A DNA stretch of 64,000 bases from JBGRQA01 sp041725895 (GCA_041725895.1 JBGRQA010000004.1:207506-271505), one strand, 5' to 3'; positions 25,675 through 35,257 are shown, counted from the stretch's first letter. Program-made: numbers and translations. The notes: generated by a model from the letters alone, not told the origin.

Positions 25675-26988
25675 TTGAATAAGAAGATCTTAAATATCGC
25701 CATTCCCAACATCATAAGTAATGTAACAATCCCCCTTCTGGGCCTGGTGGACCTGGCATTAATGGGCCATCTTGGGAAAGAAGATTTTATTGGTGCTATT
25801 GCCCTGGGAGGCATGATTTTTAATTTTTTGTACTGGGGGTTTGCATTTCTACGAATGGGTACCAGCGGATTTGCAGCTCAAGCATACGGGGCCAGAGATC
25901 TTAAGGAGAGTACACTTACCCTTTCCAGAGCACTTCTGGTTGCTTTAGGGGGGAGCCTACTCCTAATCCTTCTGCAAAAGCCTATTGAACTACTAAGCTT
26001 TTACCTAATCCAGGGAGATCAGGAAGTGGAAAATCTGGCACGGGGGTACTACTACGTTCGTATTTGGGCGGCACCTGCTACCATTAGCTTGTATGCCCTT
26101 ACCGGTTGGTATATCGGAATGCAGAATGCGCGTATTCCGATGGTAGTTGCCATTACCAGTAACATACTAAATATTCTGCTCTCCACCCTGTTTGTTTATG
26201 GTTTTCACATGGAGGCCAAAGGTGTAGCATTGGGAACTGTTTTGGCCCAATACGGGGCTTTGCTCCTGGCTCTTTATTTCCTACGGGCACATTACTGGAA
26301 GCTAATTCGCCATTGGTCGACCAAAGGAATGCTCCAAATTACAGCATTAAAGAAATTCTTTCAGGTCAACCGGGACATCTTTATTCGAACCCTTTGCCTG
26401 ATTTTTGTTTTCACTTTTTTCACTTCCGAATCGGCCAACACCAACAAAACCATTCTGGCTGTAAATTCCTTGCTCCTGCAATTCTTAATGCTATTCTCCT
26501 ACCTAATGGATGGTTTTGCCTACGCAGCTGAAGCCTTGGTAGGAAAATATGTGGGATCCCAAAACAGGGAAGATTTAAAACGGTTGATCCAACATTTATT
26601 CAAATGGGGGATTGGAATCAGTGCTTGCTTTACACTTCTCTACGGAACAAGTGGGAATGAAATTCTTTCCTTACTAACCAGCAACAGTAAAGTTTTAAAT
26701 GCAGCTACTCCATTTATGATCTGGGTTATACTACTCCCATTTCTCAGTTTTGCCTCCTTCCTGTACGATGGAATATACATTGGAGCAACTTCATCGGTAT
26801 ACATGCGAAAAACCATGATGATTTCCACACTACTTATTTTCATCCCTGTATATTTCACACTGGGAAAAATATGGTCAAATCATGGATTGTGGATAGCAAT
26901 GCTTGGATTCATGCTAAGTCGGGGCGTTTTTCAGGCTATCTACTATAAAAAGGCCGTTCTCAATTTAATTCCCCAAAAATCGAATTAG
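25675..26988 (+). CDS. MATE-family multidrug/Na+ exporter
   Basis: A 437-residue membrane protein with 12 predicted helices in two six-helix halves. The family motifs PLLGLVDLALMGHLG near residue 17 and GTSGFAAQAYGA near residue 61 lie in the first half, and DGFAYAAEALVGKYVGS in the second. MATE carriers export cationic compounds or drugs by H+ or Na+ antiport. The start codon appears to be TTG at 25675: residues NKKILNIAIPNIISN match the family N-terminus and no in-frame ATG lies close upstream. Confidence 0.9.
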   Translation: MNKKILNIAIPNIISNVTIPLLGLVDLALMGHLGKEDFIGAIALGGMIFNFLYWGFAFLRMGTSGFAAQAYGARDLKESTLTLSRALLVALGGSLLLILLQKPIELLSFYLIQGDQEVENLARGYYYVRIWAAPATISLYALTGWYIGMQNARIPMVVAITSNILNILLSTLFVYGFHMEAKGVALGTVLAQYGALLLALYFLRAHYWKLIRHWSTKGMLQITALKKFFQVNRDIFIRTLCLIFVFTFFTSESANTNKTILAVNSLLLQFLMLFSYLMDGFAYAAEALVGKYVGSQNREDLKRLIQHLFKWGIGISACFTLLYGTSGNEILSLLTSNSKVLNAATPFMIWVILLPFLSFASFLYDGIYIGATSSVYMRKTMMISTLLIFIPVYFTLGKIWSNHGLWIAMLGFMLSRGVFQAIYYKKAVLNLIPQKSN

Positions 26989-27030
26989 AAACACGAAAGC
27001 ATTTTATTGGAACAAATGCTTCCTTAAAAA

Positions 27031-27726
27031 TCAGCTCTCGTCTTCAGCATTCCACTCCTCGAGAATTTGCCTTAACCTATCACACAAATCATTACTAAAA
27101 CAAGAATCTATACTCGCTGGTTTTATTAGTTCTTTGGGATTATTGGTCACTACACGGACCTGAAAACAGGGTAATTTTTCGTTCATACAACAATAAAAAC
27201 TTGCAGCCCCGTCCATACTAACCACATCAGCCAGGTACTTATGAAACATTCGTTCCAGGCCCAATACTTCTCCAGAAATTGAATTAAGCGTGATCCCCGT
27301 CACCTTGGGTAATTCATTTACAGTAGGCGAAAAAGATTCATTATTTTCCAAAATCCCCCGGTGAAAAGGAAATTCATCCTGTCGAATCACTCTCAGATCA
27401 AACAAAGTCTGAAAGCCATCATCGCCCCAGTACCCCAAATCTCCATACTGATCATCAATAACATGAACTAAACTGCCTGACTCCAATTTTTCAGGCAAAG
27501 CATAGCAAAGACCTGTCCCAAGAACCCTGTCATAGGATTTTGTCATTAAAGCACGTGTCAGGTGATAGGAAGCAATTCCAGAGCCTATTCCGGAAATCAA
27601 AACATCAATTTCCTGATTATGAAACCGAAAACGCGCATAATTGTTCCCCAGGTTTTCAACCAATTCCATTTCTCCCACAAGGGCTTGAATTTCATAAAAT
27701 GAGGATGCTGTCAACAAAATCTCCAT
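27031..27726 (-). CDS. mqnB: futalosine hydrolase
   Basis: A 231-residue nucleosidase of the MTA/SAH phosphorylase fold that removes hypoxanthine from futalosine in the alternative menaquinone pathway. SGIGSGIASYHLTRAL near residue 48 forms the phosphate/ribose loop. VVSMDGAASFYCCM near residue 175 is the active-site strand, where most relatives have EMEGAA; here it is SMDGAA, with Asp for Glu. I chose the ATG at 27726 over a GTG four codons upstream. Other mqn genes are not in the window. Confidence 0.82.
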   Translation of the reverse strand: MEILLTASSFYEIQALVGEMELVENLGNNYARFRFHNQEIDVLISGIGSGIASYHLTRALMTKSYDRVLGTGLCYALPEKLESGSLVHVIDDQYGDLGYWGDDGFQTLFDLRVIRQDEFPFHRGILENNESFSPTVNELPKVTGITLNSISGEVLGLERMFHKYLADVVSMDGAASFYCCMNEKLPCFQVRVVTNNPKELIKPASIDSCFSNDLCDRLRQILEEWNAEDES

Positions 27727-27832
27727 AAACGCAGGCACTTAGCAAAAACAATATCGTAGAAAAATTGTTTATTAGATAAAAAATATATTTACTTTGCAGT
27801 ATTAATATTAGATCGCAAAAATACACAGTATA

Positions 27833-28459
27833 ATGGAATTTTCAATTAACGGAAAAGATAGTAAAGGATTCGTGAAGATCGAAAAGTACCATAAAGATAC
27901 CACAGAAGAGTTAATGTATCATTACGGCAAGGTATTGGAACTTTTAGGTGAAGATGCAACACGGGAAGGTTTGGAAAAAACCCCACTTAGAGTGGCCAAA
28001 GCTATGCAGTTCCTAACCCAGGGATATCATATGGAACCGGAGGAAATCCTTCGATCTGCAATGTTCAAAGAGGATTACAAGCAAATGGTAATTGTTAAGG
28101 ATATTGAACTCTATTCTTTGTGTGAGCACCATATGCTTCCCTTTGTAGGAAGGGCCCATGTTGCTTATATCCCCAATGGAACTATTACCGGGTTAAGCAA
28201 AATAGCCAGAGTTGTGGAAGCTTTTGCTCGCAGACTGCAGGTACAGGAACGCCTAACCACTCAAATTAAAGACTGCATTCAAAACACGTTGAATCCACTT
28301 GGTGTGGCTGTAGTTATTGAAGCACAGCACATGTGTATGGCAATGCGTGGTGTACAAAAACAAAATTCAATCACCACAACTTCCGATTTCACCGGAGCCT
28401 TTGAAAAGGTTGCCACACGAGAAGAATTCATTCGTTTGATCTCCACTAAAACCATTTAA
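27833..28459 (+). CDS. folE: GTP cyclohydrolase I
   Basis: A 208-residue zinc enzyme that converts GTP to dihydroneopterin triphosphate, first step of folate and pterin synthesis. The zinc and substrate motifs SLCEHHMLPFVG (about residue 100), QERLTTQI and HMCMAMRGV are complete. It is divergent from mqnB and monocistronic, with its own terminator. A near-consensus TTTACTTTG lies about 40 bases upstream. Confidence 0.96.
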   Translation: MEFSINGKDSKGFVKIEKYHKDTTEELMYHYGKVLELLGEDATREGLEKTPLRVAKAMQFLTQGYHMEPEEILRSAMFKEDYKQMVIVKDIELYSLCEHHMLPFVGRAHVAYIPNGTITGLSKIARVVEAFARRLQVQERLTTQIKDCIQNTLNPLGVAVVIEAQHMCMAMRGVQKQNSITTTSDFTGAFEKVATREEFIRLISTKTI

Positions 28460-28483
28460 GCTCTTAACAATAGAGCCCCTATC

Positions 28484-28510
28484 AAGCCTCCTCTCCCAGG
28501 GAGGCTTTTT
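28484..28510 (+). terminator. terminator of folE
   Basis: GCCTCC and GGAGGC form the stem, followed by TTTTTCTTTTC, 25 bases past the folE stop codon. Confidence 0.8.
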
Positions 28511-28692
28511 CTTTTCAGTTTGATTATTAAAAGAGTAAATGCTATTTTTGTCGGCTGATGCTAAAAAGTTATATACTGAAAACTCAACTTCACTAAAACA
28601 CTCAATGGGTTTATTAATCAAAAGTTGAATGAATTTGGTTCATAAATTCATGGGAGAGTTGGATGTGATAATTGAAATTAAAAATAAAACAC

Positions 28693-29583
28693 ATGAAGGC
28701 ATACGTATTTCCCGGTCAGGGAGCCCAATTTGTGGGAATGGGTAAAGATCTTTACGAAAATTCCCCTCTGGCTAAAGAGCTTTTCGACAAAGCCAATGAG
28801 ATTTTAGGTTTCAACATTACTGAACTAATGTTTAATGGAACTGATGAAGATTTGAAGCAAACCAAAGTTACTCAGCCTGCTATTTTCCTGCACTCTGTGA
28901 TTTTGGCCAAAACTTTAGGAGATGATTTCAAACCTGAAATGGTTGCAGGTCACTCTTTGGGTGAATTCTCTGCTTTGGTAGCCAATGGCGCCCTTTCTTT
29001 CGAAGATGGTTTGAAACTAGTTTCTCAACGTGCAATGGCTATGCAAAAAGCCTGTGAAATTGAACCATCAACAATGGCTGCTATTATTGGACTGGCTGAC
29101 GAAGTAGTGGAAGCAACTTGTGCCGAAATCGAAGAGGTTGTAGTTCCAGCTAACTTTAACTGCCCAGGTCAATTGGTGATTTCCGGAAGCATGAAAGGAA
29201 TTGAAATTGCCTGCGAGAAATTGAAGGAGAAAGGTGCCAAACGTGCATTGCCCCTTAAAGTAGGTGGAGCTTTCCACTCTCCTTTGATGGAGCCTGCTCG
29301 TGTAGAGCTGGAAGAAGCAATTAACAATACTACTTTCGCCCAACCCACATGTCCTGTTTACCAGAATGTTGATGCAAAACCAGTTTCTGATCCTGAAGTG
29401 ATTAAAAAGAACCTGGTAGCTCAGTTAACTGCTCCTGTACGTTGGACTCAAATCATGCAGAACATGATTGCTGACGGTGCTAGCTCATTCACCGAAGTTG
29501 GTCCTGGTAAGGTTATTCAAGGATTGGTAAAAAAGGTGGATCGTAAGATGGAAACCGCTGGTATTGATTCTTTCCAGGGATAA
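28693..29583 (+). CDS. fabD: malonyl-CoA:ACP transacylase
   Basis: A 296-residue cytoplasmic enzyme moving malonyl from CoA to acyl carrier protein for fatty-acid synthesis. The nucleophile Ser88 lies in GHSLGEFSAL and the catalytic His195 in GAFHSPLMEPA. FPGQGAQFVGMG at the start and EVGPGKVIQGLVKK near the end complete the family pattern. I use the ATG at 28693; an in-frame upstream start would only add seven residues. It stands apart from other fab genes. Confidence 0.95.
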   Translation: MKAYVFPGQGAQFVGMGKDLYENSPLAKELFDKANEILGFNITELMFNGTDEDLKQTKVTQPAIFLHSVILAKTLGDDFKPEMVAGHSLGEFSALVANGALSFEDGLKLVSQRAMAMQKACEIEPSTMAAIIGLADEVVEATCAEIEEVVVPANFNCPGQLVISGSMKGIEIACEKLKEKGAKRALPLKVGGAFHSPLMEPARVELEEAINNTTFAQPTCPVYQNVDAKPVSDPEVIKKNLVAQLTAPVRWTQIMQNMIADGASSFTEVGPGKVIQGLVKKVDRKMETAGIDSFQG

Positions 29584-29604
29584 AACACAGCCAAACGAAT
29601 ATAG

Positions 29605-29639
29605 AAAATGGTGTCAGTTGCATGACACCATTTTTTTTT
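29605..29639 (+). terminator. terminator of fabD
   Basis: AAAATGGTGTCA pairs with TGACACCATTTT around GTTGCA, followed by nine T, 21 bases after the stop codon. Confidence 0.9.
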
Positions 29640-29734
29640 CTCCTATGAGAATTAAATCAGATTCAGAACTAAAAGTAAAGATACCCCTAAGCTTAAGAAA
29701 AAGGGAAGGCACTCCAAAAATAGCAATCGTCCAC

Positions 29735-29938
29735 TTATGATTTGGAAAACTTTCGAATCAAACGTTGAATGCGCACGTTCACCCAGGAAACAATACTCTT
29801 CTGAATTAATTTTTCAGGACTCCAGCTGGTTTTTGTATCCAACCAACAATATTCCAACTTATAAGCCGCCAAATCCTTTTCTAATTTTAAACGGTATTTT
29901 TCAGTTTCAATATCCCGAAATGAACGAAACTTTTTCAT
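29735..29938 (-). CDS. small conserved-type basic protein after a holin-like gene
   Basis: A 67-residue hydrophilic protein beginning MKKFRSFRDIETEKYRLKLE. It consists of a likely amphipathic helix (residues 5-30) and a basic C-terminus. From memory, similar short proteins often follow the YtxH and holin-like genes in Bacteroidota, and here too it is third in that order on the same strand. Function unknown. Confidence 0.6.
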   Translation of the reverse strand: MKKFRSFRDIETEKYRLKLEKDLAAYKLEYCWLDTKTSWSPEKLIQKSIVSWVNVRIQRLIRKFSKS

Positions 29939-30048
29939 GTTTTTGCATTTAATTCAATCACAAATATTTAGAAACCGTCAAGATTATTATCATCTGAAAG
30001 GTTCCATACATTTATTTTATCCAATTCGATAGGCTCTTTGCATCCTTC

Positions 30049-30405
30049 CTATTCTTTATCTTTCCTTTGAAGTAGGAAAAAGGAAAAATATTTTATCAAG
30101 GGTCTCTCGACAAGCGGTCTCCTCAACAAATAAACCATAAAGAACAGAAAAACAAAAACAGCAGCCATTACCATATATCCCATCACTCCATTCTCCAAAA
30201 GCCCACCTACCCAAATGGCAGCTCCCAGACCCAGAAAGAAAAGGGCCAACAGGCCCACAAACAACAAAACAGAGGCAAAGAATAAGGCTACAACCATTCT
30301 CATAAGCTTTTCGAAGCCCACAAGCTTAAAATATTCAACATTCGCATCGAAGTACTCTCGAAAAAGCTTTTTGAATTGGTTTATCTGATCAGGTACGTTT
30401 TCCAA
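30049..30405 (-). CDS. phage-holin-like (Phage_holin_3_6 type) membrane protein
   Basis: A 118-residue protein with two strongly hydrophobic helices (about 37-65 and 72-95) and charged ends. This is the layout of the chromosomal holin-like family PF07332. Despite the name there are no phage genes near. In bacteria this family goes with YtxH proteins in stress-linked envelope operons, as here. Function is not established. Confidence 0.7.
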   Translation of the reverse strand: MENVPDQINQFKKLFREYFDANVEYFKLVGFEKLMRMVVALFFASVLLFVGLLALFFLGLGAAIWVGGLLENGVMGYMVMAAVFVFLFFMVYLLRRPLVERPLIKYFSFFLLQRKDKE

Positions 30406-30451
30406 TAGCGTAAGATTTTAACTAAATGATTTCAAATAGAATTCAACAAAA

Positions 30452-30736
30452 TTAAGCTTCAGTTTTCTGTTCAGTCTCTTGTCCGTCATGATGAACATAT
30501 TTTCTGAACTCTTCTAATTTCTTCTCCAACTCCTGAATCATATCATCCATTTTTACCTTCATCTTATCGACATTCTTGTCGAAAGAAACCTCAAACTCAT
30601 CGGCCTTTTCTTTGGCCTTGGCCCGAATCTTTTCCCGAGTTACTTCCCCTTTTTCGGGAGCAAACAGAATTCCTAATCCTGCTCCTACAATTGTTCCAGC
30701 AAGCAAAGCTGCAATAACACCACCAGTATTTCCCAT
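30452..30736 (-). CDS. YtxH-domain protein
   Basis: A 94-residue protein with the YtxH signature: a glycine-rich hydrophobic N-terminus (GGVIAALLAGTIVGAGLGIL), then FAPEKG, then a long charged helix or coiled coil. The start is the ATG at 30736; upstream codons in frame do not fit the family. It is first of three small envelope genes (YtxH, holin-like, 67-residue protein) transcribed together. YtxH proteins are general-stress related in Firmicutes. Confidence 0.85.
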   Translation of the reverse strand: MGNTGGVIAALLAGTIVGAGLGILFAPEKGEVTREKIRAKAKEKADEFEVSFDKNVDKMKVKMDDMIQELEKKLEEFRKYVHHDGQETEQKTEA

Positions 30737-30890
30737 AACTTTAAAATTTAAACAATAAAACAAAACGACATAACGATAACCATAATACCGTAAAAGGCAA
30801 GGTCTTACATAAAGTTATGAAATTTCCCGATCTAAGTCAATTCTTTCTTTGCCCAGAATTAAACTTTCTTTACTCAATACCATAAAAAAA

Positions 30891-30917
30891 GGGTACCCCT
30901 CCTTATTTGGGGTACCC
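30891..30917 (-). terminator. terminator of the receiver/PPDK_N gene
   Basis: GGGTACCCC and GGGGTACCC form a perfect stem around CTCCTTATTT-like loop bases. On the minus strand it is followed by TTTTTTTATGG. Confidence 0.85.
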
Positions 30918-30971
30918 TTAACTATCTTTTTTGAGCTTGAACTATTTAGGAAAATCTCCCAAGTCAAATAA

Positions 30972-33947
30972 TTACATATGTGTGATTACGGCTGTTTGAT
31001 TTTTGCCGTCCATTAACACTTTCATTGGCTCGTTAAAACGCACATGTTTGAAGTAATGGATTTGCTCGACCAATTCCTGTTGCTCCAAAATTTCAGTCTT
31101 GAAACAAGAATCCTCAGAATTGGGCTGCACAGAAAAATATCCAACATTCATTGAAGTTACATTGTGGAAGAAGTGCGATCCTAAAGAAGCATCCAGTGGG
31201 AAATCCTCTAGTCCTTGTTCCACAATTACCTTTGCATTGGAAATTTGAGACCAGAGAACGGGGATTCCAGTAAATTTGTCACGAGTACCCCATCTACCGG
31301 GACCAACAAGAATATACTGTCGATCCTGCTCCTTCAGTTTTTGATTCAAAAGACCAATTTCATCAGCCATCTCCTCTGTTTTGGTACGATCGAACTTGTC
31401 AACATCCAGGTAGATAATATCCCGAATGTGATTCAATTCGCCATTCCCCATTCCTTTTGTTGCAAGCAATACCATTTTGCTTCGATCCACTTCATTCATA
31501 TTGATCTCCACACTCATCTCCTGACGGATCAAAGGCTTAATCTGCAGCAAATGGAAAGTAGGCAATCCTTCTTTTCCTTTGGACAGGTCAACCGAAAATT
31601 CGATTTCAACCGGAGCTCCCATGGCTTGTTTGAAGATATTCAACACTACACTCAAAGCATGAGCGACAGGCACCTGATTGTATTTCAAAATATTGGTAAA
31701 ATCAACCACACGTGGACCTCGTAAACTTAAATCCGGTTCCAATCGATCGTTCTGGTAATCGTAAACCGATGCACAGTGAAGTAAATTACCGTCTTTTTCA
31801 GCCTCTACAAGGTCATATTTCGAAAGGGCTGCATCTTCTCCATCCTTCTCCAAAGAAATCTCATCCTTCTCCATATCAATGGCGTAAAAGTGCCTCTGCG
31901 AATCTTTAATTTGATCCTCGATGGAAGCCAATTGCAATTTGGGATGTTGAGGACAAAAGCGATGTGTTTTTTCACCCCCCACAACATATTTCCCCAAACC
32001 AACTCCTATTACCGCAAAGCCATCTTCCGGTTTCATGTAGGAAAAAGGATAATAGTTATAGGATTGAGCTACCCCACTAATGTTGGGATAGTACTTCCCA
32101 TTGTATTCCTGACCAACCACTTCCTGAAGAATAACGGCCATTTTCTCCTCCTCAATTTTATAATCTACAGCATTGAAGTAGGCCTGGGCTTCCTTGGTAA
32201 AAATAGATGCATAAACCAGTTTAATGGCTGTTACCAATTGTTGGTACCGCACTTCGATATCAGCATGGTTATTGGGAACAAGGTAGGTCGCATATACCCC
32301 TGCAAAAGGTTGTGTCAGCGAATCCTCAAAAAGCCCTGAAGAACGAACAGCCAGAGGCTTTTTCATACCCTCCAGATATTGATGCAATTTCTTGCACAAC
32401 TTATCGGGCAATTCGGATTTTAGAAACAGTTCTTTAACCTTATCGTAATCCTTATCAATGTATATTTGATCGTAAAGTTGATTCTTCTCAATAAAGTTAT
32501 CGTATTCCTCTACACCAATAATAGCAGTTTTGGGAATCGAAATATTGATGTCCTTAATTAGCTTCTTGAAGTAGATATTCTCGATAAAGTTACTTAAGAA
32601 AGCCAATCCCCGTCCTTTTCCTCCCAGAGAGCCTTTTCCCATACGAACAATGTAGTGGCTGGAATTGGCAATATTGGGACGGAATTTAATGATCCGACCA
32701 CGTAATTGCTTGATACGGGAAGCTTCGAATACATCCAAACAGAATTGACGCAACTCCTTCACCGATTTGAAATCTTCAATTTGGTAGCGGCGCAGTTTTT
32801 TAGCCACATTGATTTCTCCCCGAGCCATTAGCCAGGTAGAGATTCCATTTCGTTTACTATGGAAAAGCAGCGACTCATCGGGAATATACTTTAATTTTTC
32901 TTCGAATTCCTCCATGGATTTGGCCACGGCCACTCGCGTACCACTCTGGTTCCTAAAAACGAAATCGCCAAAACCTAACTTAGTATAGATAAAATTGTAA
33001 ATATCCAAAGCCAGGGTATCCGAATTCTTATTAATAAAGTCAGAGTCAACCTGCATCGCACGGATGGCATTATCCGTATCATGCGACTGCATCAGGCAGG
33101 GAATTCTCATCTCCTTGCTTTGCACATACTTGATCAAATCCACACCTGAATCATCATCCAATTTCCCATCCCGGGCAAAACGAACGTCTGAAATAACACA
33201 CAAAAGATTCTCCAGGTAATTGTCCACCACCTCAACAGCATCCTCATAGGAACTCACCAGAATCACCTTAGGACGTGCTCTCATTTTAAGGATTTTGTGC
33301 AATTCGTCAATATTTCCTTCATCGGCGATCACCTTTTGGGTTTGGGTCATCACCGAAATGTAGAGCAGTGGTAGATAGCGCGAATAGTATTTGACCGAAT
33401 CCTCAACAAGAAGAATTACCCTTACATCTCCCACTTTTGTATCGGGCTTGAGGTTCATTTTATCCTCAATGTATTTGGTCATGGCCATAAAAATCTTAGT
33501 GGATCCATTCCAAACAAATACCCGGTCGATATTGTTCTTAATTTTATCCGCTGCCTTGTCGAAATAAGCCAGGTCACTATTGTTATTGACCAAAACCAAT
33601 ACAGGAATTTCGGGATTGAATCGTTTGATCTCCTGACTCAATTCCAGTGGTCCTTCTTTATCCAAACCAGCCATTAGAATTACCACATCAAAATGGCGCT
33701 CCTTCAATGCTTCAATGGCCTCTTCATTGGTAGCCACACTGGTAAAACGTGGAGCGGCATATAAATTAAGCTGCAAATACTCCCCAACGATTTTATCCGA
33801 AAACTGACCTTCCCTCACTATGGTGTAGGAATCATAATAGGTTGCAACAAGAAGGATCTCCTTTACTTTAAAGGGCATTAATTCCTGAAAAATATCCCGG
33901 TCGCTTTTCTTTCTTTTATAAATTTTGGAAATCGAAATCTCTTCCAT
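30972..33947 (-). CDS. receiver-like domains fused to a PEP/pyruvate-binding (PPDK_N) domain
   Basis: A 991-residue cytoplasmic protein. Residues about 28-165 look like a degenerate receiver domain (DVVILMAGLD at the phospho-acceptor strand). Residues about 175-325 look like a second receiver with acid pair LLVED, likely acceptor Asp in CVISDVRF and Lys in FINKNS. About 435-800 is the ATP-grasp nucleotide domain of PEP synthase and PPDK (GKGSLGGKGRGLAFL, PLAVRSSGLFEDS, FAGVYATYL). A further conserved C-terminal part contains YILVGPGRWGTRDKF. The phosphohistidine swivel domain and the PEP/pyruvate TIM barrel of true PPDK are missing. It may therefore act as a phosphate- or nucleotide-dependent regulator or transfer kinase rather than a PEP synthase. 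Confidence 0.8.
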   Translation of the reverse strand: MEEISISKIYKRKKSDRDIFQELMPFKVKEILLVATYYDSYTIVREGQFSDKIVGEYLQLNLYAAPRFTSVATNEEAIEALKERHFDVVILMAGLDKEGPLELSQEIKRFNPEIPVLVLVNNNSDLAYFDKAADKIKNNIDRVFVWNGSTKIFMAMTKYIEDKMNLKPDTKVGDVRVILLVEDSVKYYSRYLPLLYISVMTQTQKVIADEGNIDELHKILKMRARPKVILVSSYEDAVEVVDNYLENLLCVISDVRFARDGKLDDDSGVDLIKYVQSKEMRIPCLMQSHDTDNAIRAMQVDSDFINKNSDTLALDIYNFIYTKLGFGDFVFRNQSGTRVAVAKSMEEFEEKLKYIPDESLLFHSKRNGISTWLMARGEINVAKKLRRYQIEDFKSVKELRQFCLDVFEASRIKQLRGRIIKFRPNIANSSHYIVRMGKGSLGGKGRGLAFLSNFIENIYFKKLIKDINISIPKTAIIGVEEYDNFIEKNQLYDQIYIDKDYDKVKELFLKSELPDKLCKKLHQYLEGMKKPLAVRSSGLFEDSLTQPFAGVYATYLVPNNHADIEVRYQQLVTAIKLVYASIFTKEAQAYFNAVDYKIEEEKMAVILQEVVGQEYNGKYYPNISGVAQSYNYYPFSYMKPEDGFAVIGVGLGKYVVGGEKTHRFCPQHPKLQLASIEDQIKDSQRHFYAIDMEKDEISLEKDGEDAALSKYDLVEAEKDGNLLHCASVYDYQNDRLEPDLSLRGPRVVDFTNILKYNQVPVAHALSVVLNIFKQAMGAPVEIEFSVDLSKGKEGLPTFHLLQIKPLIRQEMSVEINMNEVDRSKMVLLATKGMGNGELNHIRDIIYLDVDKFDRTKTEEMADEIGLLNQKLKEQDRQYILVGPGRWGTRDKFTGIPVLWSQISNAKVIVEQGLEDFPLDASLGSHFFHNVTSMNVGYFSVQPNSEDSCFKTEILEQQELVEQIHYFKHVRFNEPMKVLMDGKNQTAVITHM

Positions 33948-33969
33948 AATTATCCTGCTAATTTTTTAT

Positions 33970-33996
33970 GAAATAGAAATCAAAAACTTCTATTTC
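33970..33996 (-). promoter_or_regulatory. leader hairpin before the receiver/PPDK_N gene
   Basis: GAAATAGAA and TTCTATTTC are perfect nine-base arms around nine bases, 23 bases upstream of the start codon at 33947. It may be an operator or a 5' mRNA hairpin close to the ribosome site. Confidence 0.4.
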
Positions 33997-34160
33997 TATC
34001 CGTTAGTAGTTTACGTTTTGAATGCGTAAAAGATGAAACAAACATGAGAATTATTACGCTCAAAAACAAACCGGAATGGTGTTTCAACCGTTTTTTTTAT
34101 CCGGTTGCAATCGATTCCAGAATAATCCTAAATTTAGCAATAAAAATCATTCAAAAACAA

Positions 34161-34183
34161 AGAGGGAACCAATGGTTCCCTCT
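34161..34183 (-). terminator. terminator of korAB
   Basis: AGAGGGAACCA pairs with TGGTTCCCTCT and runs on the minus strand into TTGTTTTTG, 32 bases past the korB stop codon. Confidence 0.85.
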
Positions 34184-34214
34184 AATATATATTTATCCGA
34201 TTCCTTTTGAAAAT

Positions 34215-35255
34215 CTATTCAACTTCCCATGTATCGCCACTATTTAACAGATCATCCATACATTTGATGGAAGAACGTTCCTGAACAGCTTCAATTTGGG
34301 TCATCATTTTTTCCTCATAGGATGGTGCTTTCACATCACGGATAACACCCAGTGCAACCGGATACTCCGGGTAACTCATATTGGACAACATCCAATGCAT
34401 GTGCGGACTTGGTTCATGAGCATCATGGATCAACAAATCGTCTTCCGTGATACCATGTTCTCCAATGGTAACCACAACCAATTTGCCGCCCCCACTCAAA
34501 ACAAGACCTTTGTCACGATTTTTACCGAAAATCATTCTTTCTCCGTGACGCAAAATGATTTGATTGTCGTCCTTGGTCTCCTTATCTGTAATGGCCGCAA
34601 ATGTTCCATCGTTATAGATTACACAATTCTGCAATACCTCAACAATAGAAGTTCCACGATGCTTGGATGCTTCTTCCAGAACTTCTGCGGTTAACTTGAT
34701 ACTGGTATCGATAGAACGTGCATAGAATTTTCCCTGTGCACCCAAAGCCAGTTCTGCTGGATGAAAAGGTTGCTCAATGGTTCCAAAAGGTGACGTTTTG
34801 GTTACTTTCCCCTGCTTGGTAGTTGGTGAATACTGTCCCTTGGTCAATCCATAAATCTCATTGTTGAACAACAGAATGGTCATGTCGATATTTCTGCGTA
34901 CAGCATGAATAAAATGGTTACCACCAATAGCCAAAGCATCACCATCACCGGATACCTGTAGAATTTCCAAATCAGGATTCGCACTCTTCGCTCCGGAAGC
35001 GATAGCTGCAGCTCTACCATGAATGGAGTGGAAACCATAGGTATTCATATAGTATGGGAAACGAGAAGAACATCCGATACCGGAAATAACGGCAAATTTC
35101 TCTCTTGGAATTCCCAGTTCAGCCATTGCTTTTTGAACCGAATTTAATATACCATGATCGCCACAACCCGGGCACCAGCGAACTTCCTGATCGCTCTTAA
35201 AATCTTTGGGAGTTAATTTAACTGCCGACTGTGTATTTAATACTGTATCTGCCAT
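34215..35255 (-). CDS. korB: 2-oxoacid:ferredoxin oxidoreductase, beta subunit
   Basis: A 346-residue thiamine-diphosphate subunit of 2-oxoglutarate (or related 2-oxoacid) ferredoxin oxidoreductase. The N-terminal CPGCGDH supplies two cluster-ligand cysteines. The TPP/Mg motif GDGDALAIGGNHFIHAVRRN and NNEIYGLTKGQYSPTT near residue 130 are complete. It follows korA by two bases, so translation is coupled. Which 2-oxoacid is used cannot be fixed from sequence alone; the two-subunit layout favours 2-oxoglutarate. Confidence 0.92.
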   Translation of the reverse strand: MADTVLNTQSAVKLTPKDFKSDQEVRWCPGCGDHGILNSVQKAMAELGIPREKFAVISGIGCSSRFPYYMNTYGFHSIHGRAAAIASGAKSANPDLEILQVSGDGDALAIGGNHFIHAVRRNIDMTILLFNNEIYGLTKGQYSPTTKQGKVTKTSPFGTIEQPFHPAELALGAQGKFYARSIDTSIKLTAEVLEEASKHRGTSIVEVLQNCVIYNDGTFAAITDKETKDDNQIILRHGERMIFGKNRDKGLVLSGGGKLVVVTIGEHGITEDDLLIHDAHEPSPHMHWMLSNMSYPEYPVALGVIRDVKAPSYEEKMMTQIEAVQERSSIKCMDDLLNSGDTWEVE

Positions 35256-35257
35256 GG

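Noticed and set aside
30049..30405. Prophage holin
   Set aside because: No lysin, structural or integrase genes are near, and the YtxH neighbour shows it is the chromosomal envelope family.
30972..33947. PEP synthase or pyruvate phosphate dikinase
   Set aside because: Only the nucleotide-binding part is present; the swivel histidine domain and PEP/pyruvate barrel are absent.
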